Notes: generated from the letters alone by a model not told the origin. 64,000 bases of DNA from Heterocephalus glaber (GCF_000247695.1 NW_004624781.1:10892182-10956181); one strand, 5' to 3'. Counted from the stretch's first letter, positions 34,540 to 45,764 are shown. A program made the numbers and translations.

Positions 34540-35240
34540 CAAGCCACAATTTAAAAATCCTGAATAAATCTTGGAACACTCTGAATCAAAGTTCCTTACA
34601 TCTGAAGTAAACATAAGAGATGTGAAAATGTGCCCCATAAATCAAAAGCACTTACTGGCAAAATGTTTGACAAACACTACACATGCATAAAGCCATATTA
34701 AAGGCTCTGAAAAGTTCTAGGTTAAGGACTGCTATTTAAATTTGCCTAATCCTAATGTGTTTGCCACATTGATTTAACCAAGAATCCTTTGTTCAAGTTA
34801 CATGCAACACAGCACTAGAGTTACATGGAACACATTTAGGAAAATGCCACTTTGGAAGATTAAGACATCTCTAATGTTCTCTTTCTCCATCTCAGCATCA
34901 TCATCATTATTATTCAGTAAATCTCCAATTAACTGCAGGTTATAGCATATTAGTGATCAGGGAAAAACTGATGTGCTGTTACATAAATGCTGAGCTTGTA
35001 CATAGACAACAGCAGTTATGGTGACACACTAAACGTGCCACTTAAAGATGACTTAATAGCTACCCACAGGCATGAAGTTCTTGGACAGTGAAGTACATTA
35101 ATTATTCTGGACAGACGATCACAGTAAAGGGAGATGACTTTAGAGAGCTTATAATCAAGTCAGAAGGGAAAACTGTCATATTACAAAATAATTAGAAAAT
35201 AACTTGAAACAAATCTATTAATACATTAAAATAGTAAAAT
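34540..35240. other. Repeat-poor AT-rich island, possible conserved non-coding DNA
   Basis: No transposon signature is visible over about 700 bases. The sequence includes homeodomain-type cores (aattaattatt near 35095; attaac near 34928) and an atcatcatcattattattc tract near 34898. No long open frame exists. It could be regulatory, but conservation cannot be judged from one genome. Confidence 0.25.
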
Positions 35241-35681
35241 ATGGCTATATCTAAGACAAGAATGGTCAGAGTAAAGTGGAGTTAATGTCAGAGGTAACCT
35301 GGAGACAAACACAGGGATAATCAGAAAGCAGATGAGTGAGGCATAGAAGACTTAGCAGACCTGAGAAAACTGATTCTAAGCACGCAAAGGAAGTGGACAG
35401 AAACTCATCTGACTTCACAGAATCACTAAAAGACTGAGGAATTGTCCACACCCATTCCCTCAGGAAGCTGGTATGAAGAGGCATGGGCTTGGAAGTCTCA
35501 GAAGCATTTAGCTTTTCAGGGTCCTCCCAACCCCCCCCAATACCTTCCTCCTCTCACCCCTAACACAGGCTAAAAAGCATCAGACAGTCTGATTTGGAGA
35601 AGGTCAGCCAGTTGAGAGTGGGATAAGGCTCTGAAATTGAGGAAATGCCCAGAGCTCCAGTCCCCAGTCCTGTGGCAGTCT

Positions 35682-36056
35682 CCTCCTGTTGCGGTTTATA
35701 TCTGGATGCTTCCCGGAAGCCTCATGCACTCATAAGCAGAGCTTTTGAAAAGTGAATAGATTATGAAGCAGTACAGCTGGTTGGTATTCGGAGGCAGGGT
35801 CTGGTTGGAAGAGGTGAATCACTGGGGATGTGACCTGATAGAATGCATCCCTCTCCCTAGTTCCTCCCTTCTCTTTCTGCTTCTTGGCTGCTTTGACATG
35901 GCCAAATTTTTTCTGCTGTTCCTCTCTGCCATGACATCCTGCCTTGGAGCAAGCCAACTATTGGCTAAACGATGAGCCAAAATAAACCTCTCTTCCTTTA
36001 AGTTATGGGTGTTGGGTATCGAGTCCCAGTAATGAGAAAATGACTAAGATACCTCC
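35682..36056 (+). mobile_element. Solo MaLR LTR with 5-bp target-site duplications
   Basis: The LTR runs from 35687 (tgttgcggtttatatctgga) to 36051. It is flanked by cctcc at 35682-35686 and 36052-36056. Internal features include gaggcagggtctggttggaa, gaggtgaatcactggggatg and a likely polyadenylation region, caaaataaacctctc, near 35979. Length is 365 bases, typical of MST/MaLR LTRs. The internal region has been lost by LTR-LTR recombination, and it encodes nothing. Confidence 0.75.
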
Positions 36057-36199
36057 TAAACAATGACAGAGCAAATAGATAGGGGTGGGTGGGAAAGATC
36101 TGTCCTTGGGAATCTGAACTATGCAAGAGGAAAGATCTAAACACAAAAAAGCAAGGTAACAACCAAGACATAAGACATCTAGGGACAACTTCTAAAAGG

Positions 36200-36950
36200 A
36201 AAGTTAAAGAACAAAATAAACAAAAATAAGCAATTTGGAAGTCATCGAGATTAAACCAGGAGGAGAACAGTTACAAAAACACTGTCATCAGTGTCCTAAG
36301 AGAGAGATTAGAAGACATGCCAACCGTAAAACAAGAACAGTGTGCTATTAAAAAGGCCACTCAAAAAACAGCAGCAACCATCACTGCTCTTTGAAAATTA
36401 AACAGAAGAAACAAAATAATTCAGAGGAGTTTTCCTAAATAAATAAAGGAAATTTCCTTGAATGATAGAAAACATAGAAGAGAAGAAAAAGGTAAAACCA
36501 TGTAGTTAGTCCAAGAGGTCAAACACCTAAAAATTCTAGAGTGAACGAATAATAAAAAGACATCAAAATAAATAAACAAAATAATTCAAGGAAATTTCCC
36601 AGAAACAATGAATCAGTTTCCAGTTTGAAAAATGCTTACCACATACCCAGAAAAATGGATAGAAATACATTTGTACAAAACACATCACTGTGGGATGATG
36701 GTAGAATGCTAAGCTTCAAGAGAATAACATAAATTTTAAGGAGGAAAAAAACAGGTGACATAAGAAGAATTACGTGTTAAAATGTTTTCAGTCTCCCCAG
36801 AATTTACATCGTAAAGTACAAGGTAGTTGAACAGTACTTTTCTTTCAAATTCTAAAAGAATATTTGTTTCCAATTATCATCAGTCAAATTAGCATTCTAG
36901 GAAATAGTCTTGTCATTCAATAGCTCAAGACATGGACCCACCCCAGAATA
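36200..36950 (+). mobile_element. HAL1/L1M-like relic
   Basis: A-rich sequence with gaaatttcccagaaacaatg, atcagtttccagtttgaaaa, ataaattttaaggaggaaaa, and caggtgacataagaagaatt followed by ttttcagtctcccca. These resemble HAL1 or L1M 5'/ORF1-proximal sequence in sense orientation. No frame is open. Confidence 0.4.
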
Positions 36951-37467
36951 GCGAAAAGCATGGAGTAGAGAGAAAGGCAACCCAGGAAAGGAACAAAGGG
37001 GACCTCCTGGGTGAGGGAGAAGGGGAATCCCACCTGTCAGCTGTCCAGCAAGTGGAGAGGGCAGCCAGACCCCTTAACTCTGGTCACAAGTCTCCATTTT
37101 TGGAATCACTGCTGTATCTAGTTGTTCTGAAATGGAAATTTTTGGACAATTGGTGATGAGTTTGGTGTAGGTTTGAATTAGTGATGAAATATAGAAACTG
37201 ATCAAAGAAACAAAAATACCATCATTTGTCTTAAGCAAAAACAAGCAAAGTGCAGGAAAAAATTTTTTCAGTTTTAAAGAGCAATTACATAGTCTTACTA
37301 AGAAATCACTCATGTGGTCAAATCTACCCAACATTATCAGATGACTCTAGCAGGACAGTGGTGAGATGGGTGTGTGGGAATCAACACATTCTGAGAACTG
37401 CAAACTGAAGGGCAATTCAAGCATATTTACCAGTAACCTGGAGGTAAAGGTCAAAATAATCAGCTAA

Positions 37468-37692
37468 GGCCCAGCAGTGTGGCACATGCCTGTAATCCCA
37501 GATACTCAGGAGGCTAAGGCAGGAGAACCACAAATTAACACCAGCCTGAGCGTCCTACAGAGAGCCTGTTTCAGAATGAAAAAATAAAAAGGATCCGGAG
37601 ATGTAGCTCCATGTTAGAATGCTTGCCTAGCAAGCACATGGCCCTAGGTTCAATCCTCGGTACCACAAAACAAAACAAAACAACAATAGCAA
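37468..37692 (+). repeat. Dimeric SINE: B1-like 7SL monomer fused to an ID unit
   Basis: The left unit, ggcccagcagtgtggcacat to tttcagaatg, is B1/Alu-like: tgcctgtaatcccaga, actcaggaggctaaggcagg and ccagcctgagcg are recognisable 7SL parts. After an A-rich linker the right unit, gatccggagatgtagctcca to tcaatcctcggtacc, is ID-like with A and B boxes. It ends in a tail of caaaa units. This B1-plus-ID arrangement is known from several non-murid rodent families. Confidence 0.8.
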
Positions 37693-37734
37693 AAAAAACA
37701 AGCAAAAAAATATTGCCCTTTGGGATAGAAAAGT

Positions 37735-37925
37735 AGTAGAGGAGGGGACATTAGAGGCAAAGGGAATGTGGTTTATCTGTTTTTGGTGGCAAACTTATGA
37801 GGAGTTTTAATTTTTTAAAGTACATGTATTTATAATTTTTACTTAAACAGAAAATTTAAATGTATATCTAAGAAATGAAAAATTAAGGAAATTTTACAAT
37901 TTGTTCTATAGGGTACATTAAATAC
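37735..37925 (+). mobile_element. Possible old L1 3' UTR
   Basis: The stretch gtttatctgtttttggtggc, then acatgtatttataattttta and cttaaacagaaaatttaaat resembles L1ME 3' ends. The assignment is weak. Confidence 0.3.
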
Positions 37926-38047
37926 ATGATATTTATGAAAATGAATTTATGGACAAATTACAATTATGAATTTGGCTATAGAAATCTTTTACAAAATGTT
38001 AGTACATCTTATTTCATAGTATTTTTAAAATATTTTACTCAAACATG

Positions 38048-38392
38048 TTGGATCCCTTTAGACCTTTTCTTCCTATTTCACATTATCAATTATATCATAA
38101 TATCATTATATCATATGTCAAAAAGGAAGAAAAGGTCTAAAGCAGGTGGGGAAGTGGGAAGGGTAGGGAAAAGGAAAGAAGTGAAAAGAAAAAATATGAG
38201 AAAAGGAAAAAATGGAAACAAAGTCTCTGTAAATAGGGAAGGGAGGGCAGGGAAATGGGGGAAAAATAAGAACTAAGATACATCATGTAAAGAACTAAGA
38301 TACATCAAGATCCCAATGATGAATGTAACTGTATTTTATACCTAAAATGTATCAATAAACTTAATGGAAAAAAAAACACATTGGATCCCCTA
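38048..38392 (+). mobile_element. Truncated L1 3' end with 5' inversion and target-site duplications
   Basis: The flank ttggatccc at 38048-38056 recurs at 38381-38389. Just inside the left flank, gaccttttcttcctatttca then cattatc is the reverse of L1 3' sequence seen at 61386-61404. The sense part starts near 38118 (aaggaagaaaaggtctaaag) and continues through the purine-rich 3' UTR to acctaaaatgtatcaataaa and an A tail. Arms agaccttttcttcct and aggaagaaaaggtct form a 15-bp stem. This fits a twin-primed L1 insertion. Confidence 0.7.
38268..38307 (+). repeat. Small tandem duplication inside the L1 3' UTR
   Basis: The 18-base unit aagaactaagatacatca occurs at 38268-38285 and, except for its first bases' context, again at 38290-38307, a 22-base period. 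The L1 copies at 0.57 kb and 61.56 kb have only one unit, so this copy or its source gained it. Confidence 0.8.
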
Positions 38393-39373
38393 AATGAAGA
38401 AATAAAGCTTAAAAAATGATTAATGTAGTATACTGAAGTAACAAAGAAAAATATGACCATTTTAATAGATTTGGATAAACCATTTGATAAAATTCAATGT
38501 TTATTCAGGAAATAGGCTCTTAGTAAACTAAATTTTGGAGATAACTTCCTTACTCTAATGTCTATTCAAAACCCATACCATGAATTGTACCTGAAAAGAA
38601 ATTTTAGAAACAATTCTATTAAATTGGAAAACATAATAAGAATAATAACTGTCAACCTTTCTAAGAGTCTAGCTATTGCATTAAGATTTTTTAAAGTTTA
38701 AGAATAGGAGGGGAGAGGAGTCTTTATAATGATTGTGTTTATACAAAAAGTCCATAAAATTTGCAAGAAAACTTCCATAATTAGCATGAAAATTCAGCAT
38801 AGATATAATTTTAGCATAGCAATATTTTTATATACTACAAAATGAAATGAAAATAAAAATTTCATTAATAGTAGCCACAGCTGTCTAAAGTAACTGAAAC
38901 TAAAATCAACAAATGTGTATATGATTGCTCTGGAGAAAATGCAAGGAATTGTTGAAGAACATAAATGATTTTATGCATCGATAGAAAATTATACTATACC
39001 ATGTTCATTTGTTGGGAAACTAAAAATCAAGTACATGTTGGTTACTACCAAACTAATCTCAGTCAAAAGTCCCAGGCAAGTTCCTAGAAATTTTCAAGCT
39101 CATCCTAAAGTTCCTGTGGAAGGACCAAAGAGCCAAAATAGCCAATGCAATTTTGAAAAGGAGAACAAGTAGATTGCGAGTGATACTTGCCCTATCGAAT
39201 GCCAAGATGTTTTATAAAGGTACATTGAGAAAGACCATTTATCTGCTGGCATAAATACAGACAAATAGACAAATAGGTATAAATAAGGAGTACAGAAATA
39301 GAGTGATCGCAATGGAAAATTGATACGTAAGAGAGATGGCATTACAAATCAGGGAACAACAAATTTGCTGTTT

Positions 39374-39487
39374 AAAAAATAGGAGTCAGAGCCAGGGATT
39401 TAGCTCAGTGGTTCTGCCACCTGCCTCGCAAGTGCAAGGTCCCAAGTTCGATCCCTGATACCAAAAAAAGAAAAAAAATAGGAGTCA
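39374..39487 (+). repeat. ID-type SINE with 15-bp target-site duplications
   Basis: The flank aaaaaataggagtca is at 39374-39388 and again at 39473-39487. The body starts gccagggatttagctcagtg and ends tcgatccctgatacc with an A-rich tail. A box tttagctcagtggtt and B box gttcgatccc are intact. It sits inside the L1M relic. Confidence 0.93.
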
Positions 39488-40084
39488 TGGGCACAACTGG
39501 TTATCTACATGGGAAAAGAGAAAATTCAATCCCTACCTCACACCATATATAAAGAAATTCCAGGTGGGTTAAAGTGTTAAGCATGAAAAATAAAACTTTG
39601 TCTTCTACAAGAAGATATACAAAAATATCATTATAACCTAGGATAAATAAAGATTCTTTAAACAAGACATAAAATGCACTACATTGATAAATGTGGCCAT
39701 GCTTAAAAAGTTTTTAATTCTGTTTAAAAATAGATTCAATAAAGATGATGAAGAAAACACACCCCAGGCTGGGAGATGCTACTTGCAATTTATGTGCACA
39801 TAACTTACAAAGAAGTGATATCCCGAATCTATAAAGAATTAAAAATAAGAAGACTAAGTCAAGCTACCCAATGGAAATTGGCCTAGAAAAATAACTGACA
39901 TTCCAGAATGAGGAATCTCAAATAAAAATTACTGTAATGTTCAGCCCTGCTAGTAATCAGAGCAACCCAAAACAAGACAAATAGATACCATATCATACCA
40001 ATCTGATTGGCAAATGTTAAGGGGCCTGACAATACCAAATATTAGCAAAGATGAAGGGAAAAGGGGACTCTCAAAACTATTATT

Positions 40085-40206
40085 AATAATACAATTGGTG
40101 GGCCGGGGATTTAGCTCAGTGGTTTTGCCACCTGCTGCACAAGCGCAAGGACCCGAGTTCGATCCCTAGTACCAATAATAATAATAATAATAATAATATA
40201 ATTGGT
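40085..40206 (+). repeat. ID-type SINE with (AAT)n tail and 15-bp target-site duplications
   Basis: The flank aataatacaattggt (40085-40099) recurs as aataatataattggt (40192-40206). The body starts gggccggggatttagctcag and ends gttcgatccctagtacc. Its tail became an (AAT)n microsatellite of about eight units. It sits inside the L1M relic. Confidence 0.92.
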
Positions 40207-40639
40207 ATAGGTCCTTTACAGGATAATTTGAAAATATCTAGTAAAGTTGAAATGTGAGTGCTTTACCACTCAGGTCTTATACTTTTATAAACAAAACAAC
40301 AAATGTGTACAAAGAGCCATGTAAAGCCATGTATACATTCCAGCATAATTTGCATTACCAAAAACCTGAAATATGATCAGTGCCAACAACAAGGTAGTCG
40401 TCATTGTTACCTCTTGGGCAGAAACATCAATCCCCTGATGAATCCTGTGGGTCTGAATTAGACATTGCAAATGTAGTGGCTCGGGAATTTTATAGTCAAC
40501 CATTTCCTGTCCAATATCATATGGACTACACATGCCCTAACAAAGGAATCCCCCTGTCCCATGTCATAGTTCTATGCCTGTTATCAGAAGGACTAAATTA
40601 TATCACCATTGAAACCAGAGCTCAGACATCTTAGTGACT

Positions 40640-41765
40640 GGTTCAAAATTGAATTTCCACCAAATTAAGAAAACAAGAGTGTAACCATTTTGGACATAAG
40701 CAAGCAAAATTTGACAACTGTGTTAATGAAATATTTGCAAGCTCCATGAATATCTTTTGATTCTGCTTATTTGCATCTAGCAAAAAACTACTGGTTCTAC
40801 AAGTGTGAACAAATTTGGTTGGAGAAGAATCATACTCATCGATTCCCTGTTAATCAGTGGGCCCCTCTGAGTATCCCTGGTGACACTTCTCCTTTGAACA
40901 CTTAGTTCTTTTGGCCAGAGCCACCACTTGGACCAGACGGCTGTGTTTCCAGAGGCCCTGAACATCTGTCCAAACTGTGGCACAAAACCTGCCTATCCCC
41001 AATTGACCTCATGACTCATTTATAAACATACAAATAGATGATGGAGGAAAATCATCCTCGTGTTCCAGAAGGGACTGCTCATTACAGTCTCCACCGACTC
41101 TGCAGCTGGCATGCATTTCTGGGGAGACATGGGGAGCTTTTCAAAGGGCAGCCTTAACAAACACCACATTCCCCCTTTGGATGCAGCCCAGACATAACAA
41201 GCCTGGAAGCAAAGAACAGGCTTTGTCCCTCCGATTCAGAGATGATTCATGTATGTAACATGAACACATCATCCAAAGAGCTTGCTCTTTGATGCTTATT
41301 TCCTGTTTCCTCTTTTAATGAGCAGCCCGGGTTTCCCTGTGTTCTCTGGGCTTTGTGAGCCCCTAAATGGTTTCTAGGGAACCTCCAGGAGCATTAGCTG
41401 GTTTGGTAAAGCATTTGGACACTTGCCCGGTTTCCACTTCACCTTCAGATGAGGAGGCACCCAGTTGGAAGCCCTGATCAGACTCTGTGCTTCCTGTAGG
41501 TTTTTATAAAAGCCCAAGGGCAGCCTGAGAAGGATGAAATTTTTCTATTCAATGTTCAGATCAAATCCAAGTTACAGGAAATTAATAATACTCGTAGCTA
41601 AGCATGGGCTCCCTGTTTGTACAAAGGATGCTTGATTTTAGAGTTATTTTCTTTCTCTTTAAGACAAAAATCAATCCATTAGCAGGAATTAAAGCATTTA
41701 AAGATTACCTAGCACAGACCATTACAATAAAAGTCACCAAAGGTGTAGGCAGCCTGCATCGGGAC
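40640..41765. other. Repeat-poor stretch, possible conserved non-coding DNA
   Basis: No transposon is recognised over about 1.1 kb. Octamer-like ttatttgcat lies near 40767, a gatgacttca/atgattcat type motif near 41243, and tttaatgagcag near 41315. No long open frame is present. Regulatory function is only a possibility. Confidence 0.25.
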
Positions 41766-41767
41766 TC

Positions 41768-41972
41768 TCCCTCTCCTACTTCCTAGCCCTGTAGACTTGG
41801 ACAATTCACTGAACCTCTCTGAGCCTCAGTTTCCTTATTTGTAAAATGGGAATGGGATTAATAGGTACCTCATAGAGTCACTGTGGCAATTAAACGAGTT
41901 AATATCTGCAAAATGCTCAAGACAGGGCCAACCACATGGCAAATGTTCAACAAATACTGGCTGCTATGATAA
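41768..41972 (+). repeat. MIR SINE, well preserved
   Basis: Nearly full MIR order is visible: tagacttggacaattcactg, aacctctctgagcctcagtt, tccttatttgtaaaatggga, ataggtacctcatagagtca, ttaaacgagttaatatctgc, then acatggcaaatgttcaacaa. It is the clearest MIR in the window. Confidence 0.88.
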
Positions 41973-42335
41973 CCTAGCACTTTGCAGTGTATTTTGGGAT
42001 AAAAGAAAGTGTACTGCACTGCTACTTCCCTCAGAGGTATTTAATTGGAAGAGACAAGTAGTGTTCACATGAGATAATTGGTGCACAAAACAATTTCTTC
42101 ATCAGCAGCCTCTGCCAAGGTATAGTCCTAAATGGAGTGATGCTAAGTATTAAGAAAAAGGATTGCAGCTGCCTTGTTGTTTAAGATATGTGGTTCTCAC
42201 AGACTTGAATAACTAGACCTAAGAGTAATGAAAATATGAAGAAAATCTCCCAGTGATGTAGACCTTGAACTAGGCCTTAAAGGTTCAGCAAAACACAGAC
42301 AGGTGGAAGAGAGACATGACAAGCCTTGTGTTTGT

Positions 42336-42487
42336 TTTTGGTTTTTGAGGCAGAATCTCACTCTCTGTGAAGTCCAGGCTGCCTTGAATTCACTATGTAG
42401 CTCAGGCTAGTTTCGAACTCGGGGCAATCCTCCTGCCTCATCCTTCCAAGTGCTAGGATTATAGGTGTGCTCCACCACATCTGGTTG
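42336..42487 (-). repeat. B1-like 7SL SINE monomer, antisense
   Basis: It starts with a T-rich tail (gtttttggtttttgaggcag), then ctgtgaagtccaggctgcct, actatgtagctcaggctagt, tcgaactcggggcaatcctc and ctgcctcatccttccaagtg to gtgctccaccacatctggtt. Reversed, it reads as B1 (accagatgtggtggagcaca and on). The left-end pol III promoter boxes lie at the right edge. Confidence 0.85.
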
Positions 42488-42792
42488 AGAGACCATTTGA
42501 GAAAAAGAGACAGAGGGATGAGGCCGGAAGACAACCCTTAAAAATTCCATCCAAGTGCCTCTCACTGTGCCACATCATTTGTGTGCAACTGATTTGACTT
42601 TTTTCATTGCTTTTTCGACCAACTGCCAATGGCCCCCATGAAAATCTAAACAAAAGAACCTGAGCTTCTTACAAAGTTTTCTCCCATTTTTCTTTGATTG
42701 AAACTTTCATGTTGGGCCCTGATAATTGGCCCAAAGGAAACACAGTCAAGGCAACAGTAAAAGTGAAGACACTTTGCCTTTCTGTTTCACAG

Positions 42793-42994
42793 GCCAAAGA
42801 ACTTCCTATGCGAGGTGTAAATAAAACAGAAATGTGTGCTGCAGCTGCCCCTGGGACTCAGGTGGCCAGACTATGAGAAAGAGGGCTCCGCACTGGTCCC
42901 AGCAACCTCAGAAGACACAACCAGAAACTTCTCCAGTCCACAGACGTCTTGTCAGAGTCTGGGGACCTGCAGGACTGTGCAGCGCCTGGCATGG
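42793..42994 (+). other. Candidate non-coding or UTR exon bounded by good splice signals
   Basis: A pyrimidine-rich run with a canonical acceptor, tttgcctttctgtttcacag, ends at 42792. A strong donor, gtaagt, starts at 42995. The 202 bases between have no repeat signature, but all three sense frames contain stops, so an internal coding exon is excluded. It could be an exon of a long non-coding RNA or a 5' UTR, or a chance pairing of splice-like sites. Confidence 0.25.
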
Positions 42995-43559
42995 GTAAGT
43001 GTCTAATGAGCAAACAGAAGGAAACATTAACAGCTCAGAATCAATCAGAACAGTGTGAGGTTGAGGAATCGGGAGGATTAATGGGACTACGATGAGGCTT
43101 GTGGGTTCCTGGACCCACACAGGTCAGCTTCATCTACGCAGGTGGGAGCCAGTGACTCATGGTGGAGGGAATTTTCATTATACACTGCATTAATTTAAGT
43201 CACATGCTGATGGGTTTGTGAATGTGATTCCATCAAATGGCTACTGAGTGTACCTAGCGGGCTATAGGCCTCTACAGTTGGCATGGTTTTTGTTCCCTCT
43301 ACTCATCTCTGTGTGTGTCTTATGGGAGAACCCGTGTAAGCAATTTTGAAGTCTCAAAGTGATTACAGACTTGTTGTTTAGACAAGGAAGGGGGCATCTT
43401 CAATGTTTTTCTATAAAAGACCCAATTAGGACTAAAGAGCAAAAGACATGTAAAGGAGATCTCAACAGCAGAATGGGTTTTCTTTCATGGTAACTTTATG
43501 ATATTTACAGGGACCAGGCAACCAACTTTTCAAGGGTTGTGTGGTCAAGGAACTATAAC

Positions 43560-43740
43560 ATTTCCCTCCAGTGCTGAGCACAGTGGCTAACACATAAAAG
43601 GTCCTGGTGAAATCATAAAGACTCCTAGACATCATCTTATCCTACCATAGCACTAATTTATGAGGAAAGGGAACCCCAAATCATCAGCCAACTTGCTCAG
43701 TGTCTCACACAACAAAATGACAGTGCTAGTCCTAGAGTTT
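43560..43740. repeat. MIR/L2-like relic
   Basis: The part cagtgctgagcacagtggct, aacacataaaaggtcc resembles the MIR 3' end, and gtctcacacaacaaaatgac, agtgctagtcctagag resembles the MIR or L2 core. The order is not fully consistent, so two relics may be adjacent. Confidence 0.35.
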
Positions 43741-44186
43741 GTCTTTAAATGCCATTTTAGCACTCTTTCCAATTGGAAAATCATTCGCATTTGTGATCAT
43801 AAAATACTCCAGTGTTAGATATGCTGTACATACAGAGTGGTTTTCTCAAGCTGTTTCTATTCCTTCCTTGAAAGAAACAATTGTTCAGGTGATGAGTTGG
43901 AGTTTTCCACTGCATCACCAGATCCTCCACGGCAAAGTGTCATAGGGAGGATCATTTATTCAACAGGCAATAACAGCATCATTCATGTCCCAAGCACTGG
44001 GTACTACGGTTAATATCAGGAGGATGCAAAGAAAAACAAGATGTTGACACTCACCATGGTCCAAAGAGAGAAAAGACAACTGCTTTTAATATGTGTGTAC
44101 AGGCCAGGGGAAGTACTGGGGATAGCTCAAAAAAGGGGCGCCCCCCAGAATGGGGATAAACAGGAGTCATTCTGGTCTTTGAAGGA

Positions 44187-44292
44187 TTAGTAAGCTTTTT
44201 TTTTTTGGTACTGGGGATAGAACTCAGGACCTTGTGCTTGCGAGGCAGGCGGTGGCACTGCTGAACTAAATCCCCAGTCTTAGTGAGCTTTT
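44187..44292 (-). repeat. ID-type SINE with 13-bp target-site duplications
   Basis: The flank ttagtaagctttt (44187-44199) recurs as ttagtgagctttt (44280-44292). The body is antisense: poly-T, ggtactggggatagaactca, then ctgaactaaatccccagtc. The B-box region is altered (agttctatcc on the minus strand). Confidence 0.88.
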
Positions 44293-45375
44293 AAAATGTG
44301 GATTAAAGGCCATTCTAGGTAGAGGGAACAGACTGGACAAAAAAATAGAGGCTGGACTGCATCCATCTGTATGTAAAATATTAAACCAACCTGACAGAAA
44401 TGTAAAATTTTTGAAGAAAAATGGGCAAGCATGGGTAAGTTGTTGGTGCTAAACTAATAGAAGTTTGCACAATTGAGCAGCTTAGAGCATTTAGGGAGGC
44501 ATGAATGCTGCCAGGCAGTAATAAGGTAGAGCTAAGCTGGCCACACTGTGGGGTGAATGAAATGGACAATGTCAATGCTTTTTCTAATGTCCAGGTCCCC
44601 TCAGATCCTGTTTGCTATTTCTCTGTGCATTGCTCCCCTCACTCCCCAGATTTTGTATGTTTTGCTTCTAACAGCTCACAACTGTGACTTTATTCAGGTG
44701 CCCACCTTTGGGCTATAGCAGGCACTCTGACAAAACAAGCAGCATGCTGAGAATGTTGGGAATTGACATCCCTTTGGGGAGCCCTTGGGCAGTGATTGGC
44801 AGTGTGCAGCTATTAAAGCCCCACCTCCAGCTGGCATGGACTCTGAGGTGTGATTGATTCCCAGAGCTCCCACAGGACCAAGCTGGTGCTGGGACTCTGC
44901 AAAAGCTCATATCCTTGTAGTTTCTGCTCCTTACCTGTCTTGTTTCTTGCACTTCCTCTGTCAGTTCTCCTAGTATCGGAGAACCCCTTATCGGCAGGGG
45001 ACACTTTCCAAGGAAATCTTGGATAGTAGGGAATCTCATATATACTGTGTTTTTCCTATACACTTATACCTATGATAAAGTTTAATTTGTAAATTAGTTT
45101 AATTTGTAAGAAATTAACAACTCAAAATTACTCTAATAAAAATTATGTAAGATAAGCTCTCAAAATGTCTCAGCATATTGTTCTCACCCTTCCTCTTGTG
45201 ATAATGCAAGATGCCAAAGTCCTCCAGTATGTGATAAATTGAGCTGAATGGTGCAAGCATGGTGATGTAGCAGTGGACTATGACTGACTTTCTCCACCTC
45301 TGGGAAACCATTCTGTAGTGTGACAGAAGCTCTTGCCACTCACTCCCTTCTGTCCAGGGCATGGACCATCCCTTT
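44293..45375. other. Unique sequence
   Basis: No repeat is recognised. Open frames at 44713-45063 and 45114-45419 (minus) show no motif. Confidence 0.4.
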
Positions 45376-45379
45376 ATCC

Positions 45380-45622
45380 ATCTTGTCCATGCTGTAAATG
45401 TTACCCTCCCGTTTGTCACTTAGCAGCCCTCCCAGTTATCAGACTGACTGTCTCAGTAACAAAATGCTTATATTCAAGTAACCCTTGGGATGGTGCACAA
45501 TTTAAAATTTATGAATTATTTCTGGAATTTTTCATTGAATATTTTCAGACTGTGGTTGACTGTAGGTATCTGAAAGCACAGAAACAAAACCACAGATAAA
45601 AGGAGACTGTGATTATGTTACC
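45380..45622. mobile_element. Tigger-like Tc1/mariner (pogo) non-autonomous element
   Basis: The segments ttaccctcccgtttgtcact, tatcagactgactgtctcag, ttcaagtaaccctt, then gaattatttctggaattttt, cattgaatattttcagactg, tggttgactgtaggtatctg and accacagataaaaggagact follow a well-known mammalian Tigger-type consensus. No transposase frame is present. Confidence 0.65.
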
Positions 45623-45764
45623 TGTTCATAAATCCTCATCTCAGGGTCAGCTTCTAGAGTTGAGGGAAGAGTGTTACAATAAGGCCAGTTACAAAACCCC
45701 AGGCAAGACATCACAGAGACTGACACAGGGACAATGGCCATGTCATAAAAGGAGAAATGATCTA

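Larger units (their letters stand above)
38393..40390 (+). mobile_element. Long L1M ORF2 and 3' region (decayed), with two ID SINE insertions
   Basis: ORF2-type sequence runs through ttttaatagatttggataaa, gttcctgtggaaggaccaaa, agccaaaatagccaatgcaa, aagtgatatcccgaatctat, aagaattaaaaataag and cagagcaacccaaaacaaga to the 3' region near cattaccaaaaacctgaaat. Frames are full of stops. Two ID SINEs interrupt it at 39374-39487 and 40085-40206, so they are younger. A purine-rich patch at 38700 and the upstream young L1 end are separate. Confidence 0.7.

Noticed and set aside
39389..39472. tRNA-like sequence with intact A and B boxes
   Set aside because: It has an A-rich tail and target-site duplications and occurs in many copies, so it is an ID SINE and not a tRNA gene. 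The same applies to the other ID elements.
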